64,000 nucleotides of DNA from Metaphire vulgaris. Lineage: Eukaryota; Annelida; Clitellata; Crassiclitellata; Megascolecidae. Below, piece after piece: positions 45,108 through 56,778 of this stretch (position 1 is the first letter of the stretch; every line of letters begins with the position of its first letter). The position numbers were made by a program, and so were the translations under genes. The stretch is taken from positions 11,187,145 to 11,251,144 of the forward strand of contig CM030852.1 of assembly GCA_018105865.1 (NCBI GenBank). Direction: 5' to 3'. Below the pieces are notes generated by a model. The model had not been told where the DNA came from and searched no databases. It was given only the letters and a program-made list of their open reading frames with translations.

Positions 45108-45249
45108 TCCAGCAATAAAAATAATAATGTTGCATGAAGAGATGCGCCTTGCCAATTCAATAATAAGTCTCTGGCTGGTGTAAAGGCCCACTGGGCTATA
45201 ACGATATAACCTTATATACAGGCCGCTGTATAGACCTTTCGGATATACA

Positions 45250-45711
45250 GTATAAGCCTATTTCAACCTTTCAGGTATATATCCGAAATATCCGGTTACA
45301 ACGTTTTAAGGTATTACGCAAGGTTGCGCAAGCGTGTGATGGTAATGCCTGTATCTTTGTCCTACCAAAGTGAAGGCCTTCAATACTAATACAGGAGGGC
45401 ATCATTAGGCTTACTTATAGGTCTAGAGCAAAGTACTATTAAACGTTGTCTTTTCAGCATCTCTTAGGCTACGTCGAATAATTGACAAAAACTCGAAGTT
45501 TGTTATAAAGTTTTGCATAACCATTCTATGACATAATTTAAAACGTTAATGCTTATAAATTCATAATTTTCAAGTTTCATGAAAATCTAGTGTCACGATC
45601 GGTTTATGCTGTCAAATCGCTGTGGTGTCTAAAATTTAAATGGTTATAAATGGTTATGAATATAACTGTAGTTATTAATATTAATTTCATTCGACAAAGT
45701 GTTTTCTGGAG
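45250..45711. other. no recognisable gene; start of a low-copy unit
   Basis: From about 45640 the sequence is homologous to 48440-48490. The earlier part has no recognised feature. Confidence 0.4.
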
Positions 45712-46872
45712 CAGCGGTTCCCAAACTGTGGTCCGCGGACCGAAGGAAGTCCGTGGAGGGTATGGCGGGGGTCCGCGAGAGCCTCCAGAAATATTCAGTG
45801 GCACTTCATAATTTTACCATTAACAATCTGTGTTCTCAAATTATGTGTGCTGGTCGAGCCACCAATAACAACAATAATTAATATAAATCGTAAGATAAAT
45901 ATAGCAGAGCTACATAATAATATATATGTATAGGCCTAGAGTAACACCGCCAGCCGGAGTATAACATTAGCGGGGAAAATCCAAGGAAGCCTTGCGAGAG
46001 CGTGCGAGAGGGCCCAGCAGACGACATCAGCTTATTTTATTGAAAGTCCTTTATATTGAGAACGCTATTTACAGTGTATAACAGAATTTATTTCTTCAAA
46101 TAAATATTTCGCTTCGTACTGTGCTTAGTCAGTTACCAGCCACCTGGACCTGGAGAACTAAGGAAGAAATTAAAGGCGTGTTGGTACTTTCTTTTCATAA
46201 CATTCCGGCAACAAATTCCCTTGGCCGCCACCAGACCACCTACAGCTGCATCTATCAGTCAAAAGCAAAGACCACCAGATCTCAGCAACAATCAGAAATA
46301 ATAGCCAAGTACACAACATCACTCACTGTTCAGATTTATTGAGTTTAGGCCGAAATGGTTTTAAGAAAAATTGAGAAAATTTAAAAAAACAGTAGCCTAA
46401 AGAACACGTCAAAAACACAAATGATTTTAGTCTCTTAGCTATTAAATATTAGTGAACAATAATGAAAACGAAGTATAATATAGATCGAGACTTTTCGTTA
46501 AAATTGACTTGCCTGCGTGTGTTCGTGTCAAAATACAACCAAGAATTTACAGTTTGTGCAAAAAGGCAGGCCACAGCCATTTCATTAACAGTCATTATAT
46601 TTAAGATAATTTGACGAAGTGGCTGACTTTAAAAAAGCGTGTTCAATCTATCTGTAATGTAACAACGTTTATTCGGTGTTCAATTGTATACTATCATTGT
46701 CCGCATCGTAGAAAGTTGTCATAGGTTCAGCGCCAACTGGTGCTGTGTGAATAGTCTGCCCATTATTTTAATTAAATATTAACTGTGACATTTACTTGTT
46801 AGATAATGTGGTCCGCGAGCTAAGCTGGCAACAATGTATGGGTCTGCAATCCCAAAAGTTTGGGAACCTCTG
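45712..46872. mobile_element. hAT-like element, 1.16 kb
   Basis: Ends CAGCGGTTCCCAAACTG and (inverted) CAGAGGTTCCCAAACTTT, exact TTCTGGAG duplication (45704-45711 and 46873-46880). The homologous site at about 48478-48485 is empty. GGTCCGCG motifs occur near both ends. No transposase frame is seen. Confidence 0.9.
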
Positions 46873-47426
46873 TTCTGGAGTATCACATTTCAATCGGAAA
46901 TGGTTTCAGTTAATCGAAGGCCTGTCATCGAATCATCTAGAAAGTTTGCAGAATAAGAAGCGACAGTTTACAAGTACTGTATTGCAATTGAATTGATTAG
47001 CATGACATAATTTTCTTTTGCAGAAATATTTCAATTTGTATACTATAGTAGATCAATGATACTTATTCCAGGCAGCAATGGAAACAAGATATCTATGAAT
47101 CAGAAGCAGTTGCGTGACTTGCGTCCGTGAAATATGACCAAATTCCCAAAAGCGTCTAATTCAGTCTCGCTGAAATCCAATCGAAAAGAGTTTCCTCAAA
47201 ATCCAAAACGAAAACCGCTTATTTGACGTAAGCCTATTCGTATGCGGACACATACAGTACGTGCGTTGCAGATTCTAGTGAAGTATTGCAAAGAATGTTG
47301 TTATTTTTACTACTATTAGGCTACTAATGTTACTATGTACATAAATTTCCAATATGCTATTGGTAATTTATGTAAATAGTAACGACATATTGAGTCTTTT
47401 ATTTTGAGGATCATGCTCAGGCCACA

Positions 47427-47443
47427 ATGATGATGATGATGAT

Positions 47444-47505
<62 letters not shown>

Positions 47506-47589
47506 GAACAAGAACAAGAAGAAGGAGGAGGAGGAGAAGAAGAAGAAGAAGAAGGAGAAAAATAAGGAGGAGAAGAAGAAGAAGAAGTG

Positions 47590-47664
<75 letters not shown>

Positions 47665-47670
47665 GTAGTA

Positions 47671-47713
<43 letters not shown>

Positions 47714-47729
47714 AAGAAGAAGAAGAAGA

Positions 47730-47788
<59 letters not shown>

Positions 47789-47825
47789 AAGAAGAAGAAG
47801 AAGAAGAAGAAGAAGAAGAAGAAGC
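47427..47825. repeat. compound ATA/GAA/TAG microsatellite
   Basis: About 400 bp of switching trinucleotide runs. The long open frames over it are artefacts. The other two unit copies have much shorter GAA-type runs here (50265-50285, 62492-62550). Confidence 0.95.
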
Positions 47826-48356
47826 ATAGTTAACCCGTGTAGATGGAATAAAGGAATCAGAAATAATAAAACTAGATACAAATATGAACAGATCCAAAAA
47901 TAATAATGTCCATTTCCGCAAAGCTCTGCTTGATCAAAAGTGCATTGAAATTTCATACATTTACATTCTTTATTCACTCATATTTGCCATGGAGTGAAAT
48001 AACTGGATACCTGGACCTGTCGAGAGACAGAAACACTGATGATGATGATTTGCCATGACCACGTGTTATTAAACACAAGATGATCAGATGATCAGAATCG
48101 CGGTATCAATTTGGACGCACTAGATAAATGCAATAGATTTATGTTGAGACCGCGTCTTTAGCTTTGATATTTCAGTTCGTTTATGGTTAGGCCCTATAGA
48201 CTAATTAATCATCTTCAATATGTCAACAAAGCTAAACCATGTCTAGCACAATAAAGCGGAAATTTCGCTGCCACGTAAACGTTTTTCACGTCTTCGTCAT
48301 CCGTTTCGCACGAATTCTTTTTAGTCACGATGACACCGTTTTCACAATGCGGCTAT

Positions 48357-48357
<1 letters not shown>

Positions 48358-48425
<68 letters not shown>
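48358..48425. repeat. (CGG)n microsatellite at unit junction
   Basis: About 22 CGG/GGC units with one CGTCGG interruption, in AT-rich surroundings. To its left is the end of unit copy 1 (ATGCGGCTATG); to its right, unit copy 2 begins. Confidence 0.9.
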
Positions 48426-48426
<1 letters not shown>

Positions 48427-48689
48427 AGGTCTATTATAAATATGGTTATTAATATTTATTTTATTCGCCAAAGTGCTTTCTGGAGTATCACATTTCAATC
48501 GGAAATAGTTTCAGTTAATCTAAGACCTATCATCGAATCATCTAGAATGTTTGCAGAATAAAAAGCGACACTTCCCAAGGACTGTATTGCAATTGAATTG
48601 ATTAGCATGACATCGTTTCTATTGCAGAAATATTTCAATTTTAAAACTCTAGATTCTACAGTAGAACAATAGTAATATAATTTAGCTAG

Positions 48690-49360
48690 TTATTTATTTA
48701 TGTATTTATTGACAATTTATATAGCGCAGTAGACAAGGCTAAGGCCTACAACAAGAGCGCTTAACACAGTTCATATCCAATATTAAATAAATGTGTCTTC
48801 AAATTTCTAATGAAAAGTCCAGCTGAGACTGCTCCAGTCACATTGTCTGGAAGAGAGTTTCACAGGGCGGGATTCCCTCGCGCGAATGATCTTTCCCAAA
48901 ACTTAGGGGTCTTGGACGGAGGAAGGATCAACAACTGCACTCTCCGACTGGACCTAAGAACCGATCTCCTCTCGATCACAGTCGATCTCCGTACAAGTAC
49001 AGTTAGATAATCAGGACAGAATGGATCGTGTAAAGCCCGAAACGTAAGCCAACAGCGCTTGTAGACAATGCGCTGTGGAACACGGAGCCAGTGGAGTCGA
49101 TCTCTAAGGAGAGGAGTGACGTGGTCACCTCAGCGACAGCCGAAAATCACTCTTGCAGCCTGGTTCAGCACTGATTGTAGGCGGTTCAGTCTAGTATCCA
49201 GAAGTCCAAGAAGCACACCGTTACAGTAATCAATTCGTGTCAGTACCAGGGCCCGCACTAATTTGACAGCCGCGCTCACTGGCAGGTACCGTCGAATTGA
49301 CCTCACTCTCCGCAGTTGGTAGTGGCAGGAGCGTATCAGATTGTTAACGTGCGCTTAGTT
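48690..49360 (-). mobile_element. retroposon-like repeat with TTAT tail
   Basis: TATTTATT-type tail at 48690, then ATATAGCGCAGTAG; related to 39594-40190. It is absent from unit copies 1 and 3, so it is an insertion. The open frame 48810-49010 lies inside the repeat. Confidence 0.65.
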
Positions 49361-49651
49361 TTTGCAAGCAGTAATGAAAACAGGATTTCTATGAGACAGA
49401 AGCAATTGCGTCCGTGAAATATGACCAAATTCCCAAAAGCGTCTAATACAGTCTCGCTGAAATCCAATCGAGAAGAGTTTCCTCAAAATCCAAAACGAAA
49501 ACCGCATCTTTGACGTAAGCCTATTCGTATGCGAACACTTAACGGGCGTTACAGATTCTAGTGGAGAATTGTAAAATATATTGTTATATTGTCTAATAAA
49601 CTTATTATTGGAAACCTATCTACAAAGTAACGACATCCTGAGTCTCTTAAT

Positions 49652-50242
49652 CAGTGATGGGCAAAATACTTTTCAAAAGTATTTTCAAAATAGAAAATAA
49701 AATAGTGCAAAAAAAGTATTTTGAAAATAACAAAATGAAATACTTTACAAAAGTATTTGCAAAATACAAAATAAAATAGTATTTTCAAAATAGTTTTTGG
49801 AAAATACTTTCGTAAAATACTTTGCCTTACGTCATTAAATTGATTTTTGCATTGCATCACAATATTGTATTAAGGTTTTCTACAGCAGCAGATTCAACAC
49901 AGTCCATCGTCCATTATGGCCAGTAAAACTAAAAACCAACCGCAAATGTCAGTTCCTCGGCAAAGTTAGCATAATTCCTGAACTGTTGAACACAAGAAAA
50001 CTCACAAGAACAGTGTAAGTCTGTTAGAATTACAAGTTGACAACAAACTTAGATAAAATTTTTATTTTGAAAAAGTATTTTGGAAAAGTATTTTCTTAAG
50101 GTCACAAATACTTCTTAAAACTATTTTGAAAATAATGAAATAAAATAATTTTAAAAAGTATTTTTAAAATAGAAAATAAAATAGTATTTTTTATTTTCAA
50201 AATAGAAATACTATTTTCAAAATAGTATCTTGCCCATCACTG
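49652..50242. mobile_element. hAT-like element, AAATACTTTT-rich
   Basis: Ends CAGTGATGGGCAAAATAC and (inverted) CAGTGATGGGCAAGATAC, exact CTCTTAAT duplication (49644-49651 and 50243-50250). The homologous sites at about 47393 and 62471 are empty. Confidence 0.9.
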
Positions 50243-50610
50243 CTCTTAATTTGAGGGTTAGACGAAGAAGAAGAAAAAAGAATAAGCGTCGATAACCCGG
50301 GTACATGGAATAATTAAGTCAGAAAGAAGAAATAAAACTAGACACAAATATGAACAGATCCAAAAAATAATAATGTCCATTTCCACAATGCTTTGCTGGA
50401 TCAAAAGTGCATTGAAATTTCATACATTTACATTCTTTATTCACTCATATTTGCAATCCCGACATGTTATTAAACGTCAGCTATTATAGGCTATGATCAG
50501 AATCGCGGTATCAATTTGAACGCACTAAATTAGTACAATAAATGTATGTTGACTACCTGAACCCACGTGTTTAGCTTTGCTATTTCAGCATGTTTAAGGC
50601 AATACTAATA

Positions 50611-50750
50611 TACTAATACTGTGATTTTAAGTGGTTTAGGAGGCTAAGTAAGCCAGTGTGAAAACCACTGATGTAACCATCTGCATTCAATAACCTAGTT
50701 TATTTAGATAGCCTTTGAATCCGTTTACTGTTTAAACTGTTTCAATAGAT
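50611..50750 (-). mobile_element. CR1 3' end fragment
   Basis: Matches the 3' UTR of the CR1 at 11279-13125 without the nested hAT. Confidence 0.8.
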
Positions 50751-51058
50751 TAATTATTTAATTATCTTCAACCGGGCAACAAAGTTAAGCCACGTCCAGC
50801 ATAATAAAGCGAAAGTTTCACCGACACGTAAATGTTTCACACATTCTCGTTACCCGTTTCGCCCGAATTCTTACAGTCACGATGATACCGTTTTTACAAT
50901 GCGGCTATGCCTCGGCTTTACTTAAGTCTAATCATTGCTGTTGTGCTCTAACGCAGACGAACGCCTAAAGCAAACGACCGTGAAATCAATGACGACGAAT
51001 ACATGTAGTCTGTGAATATCTGGGTTAAACCTCCGACAGTTTCTGATCATGTAGGCCT

Positions 51059-51205
51059 ATATGTTGTGAGCAGTGGACAGTTCCGACGATAGCGATTATC
51101 CAAGTGCGGTTTTACCGGGCGCAGAGAAAGAAATCGAATGTTGTCTGCGACGGTTTCACATCACAACCCAACCAATGTCCGTCACTTCTATGAAGAAGTA
51201 GGCTA
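51059..51205 (-). pseudogene. lectin exon 3 fragment
   Basis: About 145 bp align with lectin C exon 3 (34846-34985; shared GAGCAGTGGACAGTTCC and GGGCGCAGAGAAAG). Indels break the frame and no other exon is near. Confidence 0.75.
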
Positions 51206-51320
51206 TTGTTGCCAATATACAGCTGTATTGTTGCCAATATATTGTTGCCAGTATGCGCTTTATAAATGTTCGTAATAATAAAAAAGATGATAATAATAAT
51301 ACAGACTAGAATAATAATTA

Positions 51321-51590
51321 TAATAGTGTGATTTTAAGTGGTTTAGGAGGCTAAGTAAGCCTGTGTGAAAACCACTGATGTAACCATCTGCATTAAATAA
51401 CCTAGTTTATCGAGATAGCCTTTGAATCCGTTTACTGTTTCAACTGTCACTCCCACCTCGTCCAAACTGTTCCATTTGGCTACAATCTTTGCACTGAAAA
51501 TTGTTCTTTCTTGGACCCACCTTCAGCTTAAAAACAGTTTGTATTTGTGGCCTCTTGTGTGGCTTCTTGTGATGAAAACGCATTAATTAT
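51321..51590 (-). mobile_element. CR1 3' end fragment
   Basis: Covers the last coding residues and the 3' UTR of the same CR1 family as 11279-13125. Confidence 0.8.
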
Positions 51591-52784
51591 AAAACATATC
51601 TAAATGAAGCTTTTAACGCGGATGAATTGCTTACATTCGACGATTATTTAAAAGCAATTGCGCTGACCAATAAACTTATAATTCAGCCATTCTGGACAGT
51701 CGGAGCTAACTGGCAAATGCAACAGAATTATGAATATATTGTTGCCACTATGGCGAAACACAAGAAATCTACACTCATAACTTCGCTAGGCAGGACTCGG
51801 ATCTACAGGAATCTACTGCTGCTAACTTGCTCAAGCATTTTCACTATTCACTTCCTTGTTCACAACATTACAATAACTGTGTATTTGTCGTTTGCTATTA
51901 TGGTCTAATGCCGCCCACCACGTGGTTATTTTGACTGACTTAGACTAACACATCAGAATTTATGGAATTGGACAATGGTGTGTATCCAAACGTATCCAAC
52001 TAGGCTAGGAGCTCTATGCAGAAGTCGTATTGAGATTGTATTATATAATTTATATAGCGTTAGACCAAAATTAATCAAAGATGTGTTTAAGGAAAACGCA
52101 CAGCTAGTCTAGGCAAAGCAGCTTTAATAAGTAATGAAAAGTAACAGTTATGGCTGACAATAATTGCAGCTCAGAAGTTTCACATTGTCATAATTTGCCA
52201 CTTTACTTATCTTCTAATTGGCCACTATGGGAACCGATTGCAAGGTTACATTCGTGAAGCACTAAGCAAACAAGTAATAACGTTAGCCATTTGACTATCC
52301 TGCAGCTCTACACGACTGTGGCAACCAAATGGCAGATAGAACAAAACGATGAATTTATTATAATCAGTCAGATTAGTTAATGTGTAATATTGGATGGTTA
52401 CTTCCGCTATATCTCTCTCTCTTACTACTGACATACTCAGGCAATATCGCCATTCAATAACTTTTTTCACCATACGACAATGTATGGGCTATGCGTGAGT
52501 CGTGCTATTGTACTCTAACGCAGCCAACAGTGGAATCATTGGCGACGAGTAGCCTAAAGTCCTAGTCAAGCTTCAACAGTTTCTTTTCATGTACTCACAG
52601 TACTCTCGTTGCAGTCCTATTTCCCAGTATAGTCCAAAGTATACGCTTAGTTATTTTGCTATTATTTGCTGCTGGCGCTTGCTCTATATCGATGAAGACC
52701 AGACCTTGCTTCTTACACTTCCTTTCTGCCCACATCATGCAACATACGCCCGTGTTTGACCATAACGAAACTGTTTGATCTGCA
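51591..52784. other. no recognisable gene
   Basis: 52490-52620 is a degraded piece of the low-copy unit's end (compare 63595-63720). Open frames at 51627-51908 (+) and 52246-52473 (-) have no support. Confidence 0.4.
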
Positions 52785-52970
52785 CAGTGGCGTATTTAGG
52801 GGTACGCAACTAAGCCATAGCGTACTCCTTTGGTCTTTGGTTCTTTTTTTGTTTGTCACCACGTTTTAGAAGGACGATAATCTTTTTTGGCTTAATTTTG
52901 CCACCACGTTTATTTTTCGAACTTCTTCAATTTCAGCATACCGCTTTGAACCTTTCTAAAAACGCCCATG
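52785..52970. mobile_element. short hAT-like element
   Basis: Ends CAGTGGCGTATTTAGG and (inverted) CATGGGCGTTTTTAG. Flanks GATCTGCA and GTTCTGCA. Same family as 20898-21145 and 24315-24739. Confidence 0.75.
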
Positions 52971-53932
52971 GTTCTGCACAGCTTCTTAAATTTCTAGATT
53001 GTGGAAAAACAGTGAAAGTCTGACATAGTTGAATTGTGTCCTGTTGTGATAATTTGATATTGTGGTCTTCGACTCCAGACACGTTGCAGTCCATCATCCA
53101 ATCCTAGTCATCGAAAAGATCTTACTGAGGTCAGGGACATTGGTTTCAAGGTTAAATTTGATGATATATCATAATTAAAATCAATATACAAACGTTCAAT
53201 GCAACATGTTTTATTTTAAATACAGCATAGCTAATTGCAACCCACAGTGCGTGAACAAAAACAAATTTTCTAAAGAGGACAAGATAAGATAATTAATCGT
53301 ACATCTGAAAACTCAATTCTATCGAGATTTGAAAAAGTCAATTAATCAATCAACTTCTATAGCGCCACAATTGTAATGTTTTTTTGCATAATCAGTTTGC
53401 GCATCAAATCTAAATCGAATCATCCAGACCAGCGAGAGAACAACTTGCAGTGGATAGATCTAATCAAACTAATTTGTAACCATCTATCACTCGTACTGAT
53501 CGTGCTCAGCTGAAAATACAAACAAGAGAATAGAAATTGTGCAGAGGCAGATAAGAAGACCAAAAAAATCTTAAGCATGCTCAAAAGGACTGCTGTGATC
53601 AGAGAAAAGGATGTAATAACGAAACCTTACAATACATTATGTGTGAGTGCAGAAACTGAATGAGACATTTATGACATTGTATGCTGCAAAATGTTATTTC
53701 TCGATGCACAAAGACAAAGGAGAATACAAGAACAAACCTACTTCAGAACAAGACGGCAAAAAATTAAATTACGCGGCAAGACCAAAATGAGTAGGCCTAC
53801 ATTATACAATGTGTCCTGTGTCAGTAGTTCAACAGTTTCACGAGCTCGGTGAACCAGAGCACCGCTATGTCTAAAATTGAAATGTCAGAACAGACCCTAC
53901 TGAAACACCCTAACTCTCCCCCCAGTGGCGTA
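52971..53932. other. spacer with retroposon-like repeat
   Basis: 53330-53640 begins AATCAATCAACTTCTATAGC and resembles 30841-31100. No gene is recognised. Confidence 0.45.
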
Positions 53933-54253
53933 GCTAGGCAAAGTGCCGCCTGGGGCGGAAATAAAAAGTGCCGCCTTTTCGCGTCGGAAAATTTTCAAAA
54001 TTTCCTCGAAAAAACCTTACCAATCAAGTCTTTAAAAAAGTCTGACAAGCAAAAAAACGTTATCAAGTCTCTAAAAAACACCTGACATACAAAAAAACAA
54101 CAGTATCGAGTCTCTAAAAAGTCTGACGAAGCAAAAACCCTTAATAAAGGCTAATAATTATAAAAAAAATTAGGAAATCTCGAAAATACCGCCCCTGGGG
54201 CAAGTGCCGCCTGGGGCGCTTCGCCCCCTCTGTAGCCCCTCGCTACGCCACTG
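53933..54253. mobile_element. hAT-like element without target duplication
   Basis: Ends CAGTGGCGTAGCTAGG and (inverted) CAGTGGCGTAGCGAGG. The flanks do not match, so one side may have been rearranged. The internal motif occurs about three times (54040, 54082, 54122). Confidence 0.65.
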
Positions 54254-54759
54254 TATTAAGAAAAGTTTACGAACATTGAAACATATAATTGGTAAAATGG
54301 TTTTAAATATTAGGAATAACAAGCCATAATGTTGTAATATTTAACAGGCGAAATAATTTAAAAATCATTAAAAGACAATATTTTCACAGATCATTACAAG
54401 ATGTGAATATTTTAAATGTCATGCTGCATTTTCGCAGAGAAGCTAGAAAGATTCGCAGAAAAAATTTTTATGCGAGAATTGATCCACTATCTTGTCGTCA
54501 ATAGCAGATGATGTGCATGCCAATATTACACCATATGAAGCCAAAATTGACATTGAAATTGATTGCATAACAGCAACGAACTGATCTCAACCGTTTGAAT
54601 AGACATAGGGTGTAGGCTATATTACAACTGCAACAGCGGATATTTGACCAAATGATTTTCGACTAAGAGAATTTCGACCGAAATGAGAGGCAACCTAAAT
54701 CATTCCAATCAACAATTCTACTGACTTGGATGTGTTTAGTCGCTTTCCTGATGCTGATT

Positions 54760-56778
54760 TCAACTCAAACGAAGAGCTTTGACTAAGATCATAGCAGTTG
54801 GTTTGAAGCCAACCGCGTTATATAAGCGATGTATCTCTTCGTCTTCGTTGAAATTAACTTTGAGCTTTCTCGTGCATTGGATTCTAACATATCTTAGAAA
54901 GTCAACTGAGTTGAAGTGAACGGAAAACTCACTTGTCTCAAATTCATCATGAAGCGGACTCGAAATAATCACGGCAGAATTAATGCATGCATCGAATATG
55001 TCAGAGAATTCTTTTGTCACAGTAACCATCAAATGTTGATCAGCAGGGTACATCCAATGTGCGAAATTGTCTTTTGCAGATGCATCTTCTGAAAGTCCCT
55101 CTTCGCATAATTCCAAAGCCTTCATCCAGTGATTGCGTCTTATTTCATAGCACTTATTCTCAAAGGCAGTCAAGTGAAAATTTGCTTCATATGCACAGCA
55201 TATGAAATAAAACGGATTGTCAATGTCGTCGTTGATACGCTCAACTATTAAGTTTGCAAGAGTTTCCATAATTGAAGAATCGCTTTCAAAGTTATAAATA
55301 CTCTGATTACAGTCAATGTTCGAATCAAGAATTTTTCTGTAAATATCATGACAGCTATCAAAGGGCGAAAATTGAATCTGAGTGTATCCGTCAAATGTTG
55401 TTTCTCTGAATCGTTTGAAGCATCTTAGAGCCTCCTCGATCATTTCTTCCTCAACTTGTTTTTCAAAATTGTGTGAAACAAGACTTCTATGAATAATGAG
55501 AGCTCTGTGCAGATATTTCATCATCGAAGTAAAATATTCTGTTTCTTCCAAAGCCTTTGAAGGCAAATATCGACGTCTGCCGTTTAACAAATGATACACG
55601 TGACATTCAGTATAACATTTCATATGCAAGACTACAATTAATTTATTAGGAATTGCAACTTTTAAATCACTTTTCTTCTCAACGTTTTCAAGCTGAAGAT
55701 GAATTGTCTTTTTAATATAGCATTTTATATTTTCAACTGAAGAAAGAATGGTTTGCGTTTCCAGATCAAAATCATAGTCTGAATGGATATTATCCCACAT
55801 GTTGTTGCTTGGAATAAAGTAGTTTGGACAGTTCTTTTCAATCATCCATTCAATCATTATGCAAAGCAATTCTCTCAATGATGACTCTAAATTCTCTTTC
55901 ATCCAGAATTCTGGAGGGATCCTTTCACAGGCCCACAACATCAAAGTCTTGAAATGATAAGTTTTGAGTTGGCTTTGTTTTAAGTTTTCACATTTTTTAA
56001 TTACATCATTTTTGATAAGGCGTAGGAGATGATAAATAAATTTCTGTTCATAGTTCCAACTATGAATTAAAGTCAGTTCAGCTGCCGAAAAAGAAAATCT
56101 CCATTCACTAATGTTTTCCACATGGTTGTCATGAGATTTTGCAACTAAGTAGCACCCACCAGCAACAATCGAATCAATGATTTCTGGCGATGGCCAATAG
56201 TGTTTGCGTTCTCTTGTTTTCCACTCATTCGCCTCCTCTGGCCATACAGGACAATGCAGCCCATTGACATAATCTACGGTCATTCCTTTCAATTGAGAAA
56301 AATTCGAGAAGCTTCTGAAGAAATGTTCAAATGTTTTCCATACGCGTTCCGATTGTCCGAGCCAGGTGAAAGTGTTACACACTTCACAGTTGTCAGCCCA
56401 TCTAAGGTCGAGGATAATAGCAATCATGCCTTTGTTCATTTCGTCGTCGTAGACGAGTTGCGTGAAACCGATGTGACAGTCTTTAGAATGGATTCTTAAC
56501 ACAGTTTCTTTTGGCCAATATTCAGTGGTAGTTAGCCAAAGTCTCTTATTGGAAAGACGTCCAATGTTCTCTGTTGCTTCAGGAAAATCACAATAGTAAG
56601 GCAAAGCGCGAAACTGGTTGCGAGAAATCAAGATGTCGACATCGGTTAAATTTTCTAGTATAAATATGAGAGGAAGTTCAAAGGTGCTGCCTGCCCATGT
56701 AATCTCTTTAATATGGGGAAAGTCCAGCATATGACGACAAAAATCTCGTAGGTCGATGTCTTCTTTATTGGTATCCAT
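54760..56778 (-). CDS. Mab-21/cGAS-like protein M3, intact
   Basis: Uninterrupted 672-residue frame, ATG at 56778. A TTTTACAG acceptor 17 bases upstream suggests a 5' UTR intron. Visible in order: a nucleotidyltransferase core with G30-S31, E34, D46-x-D48 (LTDVDIL) and D169 (TVDYV); a Mab-21 helical region (CPVWPEEANEWKTR near 176, GGCYLVAKSH near 207, FSFSAAE near 228, HFKTLMLWACE near 275, EWMIEKNCPNYFIP near 310); and a C-terminal extension of about 270 residues ending in VDFLRYVRIQC and a short helix, which I cannot assign to a domain. In the family these acidic residues bind metal in enzymes that make cyclic dinucleotides; retention of all three makes an active cGAS-like receptor plausible but unproven. 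Its sister M2 lies 10 kb away on the same strand. Confidence 0.9.
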   Translation of the reverse strand: MDTNKEDIDLRDFCRHMLDFPHIKEITWAGSTFELPLIFILENLTDVDILISRNQFRALPYYCDFPEATENIGRLSNKRLWLTTTEYWPKETVLRIHSKDCHIGFTQLVYDDEMNKGMIAIILDLRWADNCEVCNTFTWLGQSERVWKTFEHFFRSFSNFSQLKGMTVDYVNGLHCPVWPEEANEWKTRERKHYWPSPEIIDSIVAGGCYLVAKSHDNHVENISEWRFSFSAAELTLIHSWNYEQKFIYHLLRLIKNDVIKKCENLKQSQLKTYHFKTLMLWACERIPPEFWMKENLESSLRELLCIMIEWMIEKNCPNYFIPSNNMWDNIHSDYDFDLETQTILSSVENIKCYIKKTIHLQLENVEKKSDLKVAIPNKLIVVLHMKCYTECHVYHLLNGRRRYLPSKALEETEYFTSMMKYLHRALIIHRSLVSHNFEKQVEEEMIEEALRCFKRFRETTFDGYTQIQFSPFDSCHDIYRKILDSNIDCNQSIYNFESDSSIMETLANLIVERINDDIDNPFYFICCAYEANFHLTAFENKCYEIRRNHWMKALELCEEGLSEDASAKDNFAHWMYPADQHLMVTVTKEFSDIFDACINSAVIISSPLHDEFETSEFSVHFNSVDFLRYVRIQCTRKLKVNFNEDEEIHRLYNAVGFKPTAMILVKALRLS

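Larger units (their letters stand above)
45640..48357. repeat. low-copy unit, copy 1
   Basis: This unit recurs at 48430-50930 and 62050-63720. Shared landmarks in order are GGAGTATCACATTTCAATC, ATATGACCAAATTCCC, GACGTAAGCCTATTCG, a (GAA)n-type run, ATGAACAGATCCAAA, TTTCATACATTTACATTC, and CGTGTTTAGCTTTG-type blocks. No gene is recognised within it. This copy carries the hAT element 45712-46872. Confidence 0.75.
48430..50930. repeat. low-copy unit, copy 2
   Basis: Homologous to 45640-48357 and 62050-63720. It carries a retroposon-like insertion (about 48690-49360), a hAT element (49652-50242) and a CR1 tail (50611-50750). Confidence 0.75.

Noticed and set aside
47316..47977. Long Leu-, Ser-, Thr- or Arg-rich reading frames
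   Set aside because: They follow trinucleotide microsatellites on both strands and in several frames at once.
51627..51908. 93-residue plus-strand frame as a gene
   Set aside because: No domain, no splice sites, and hydrophobic stretches typical of AT-rich noise.
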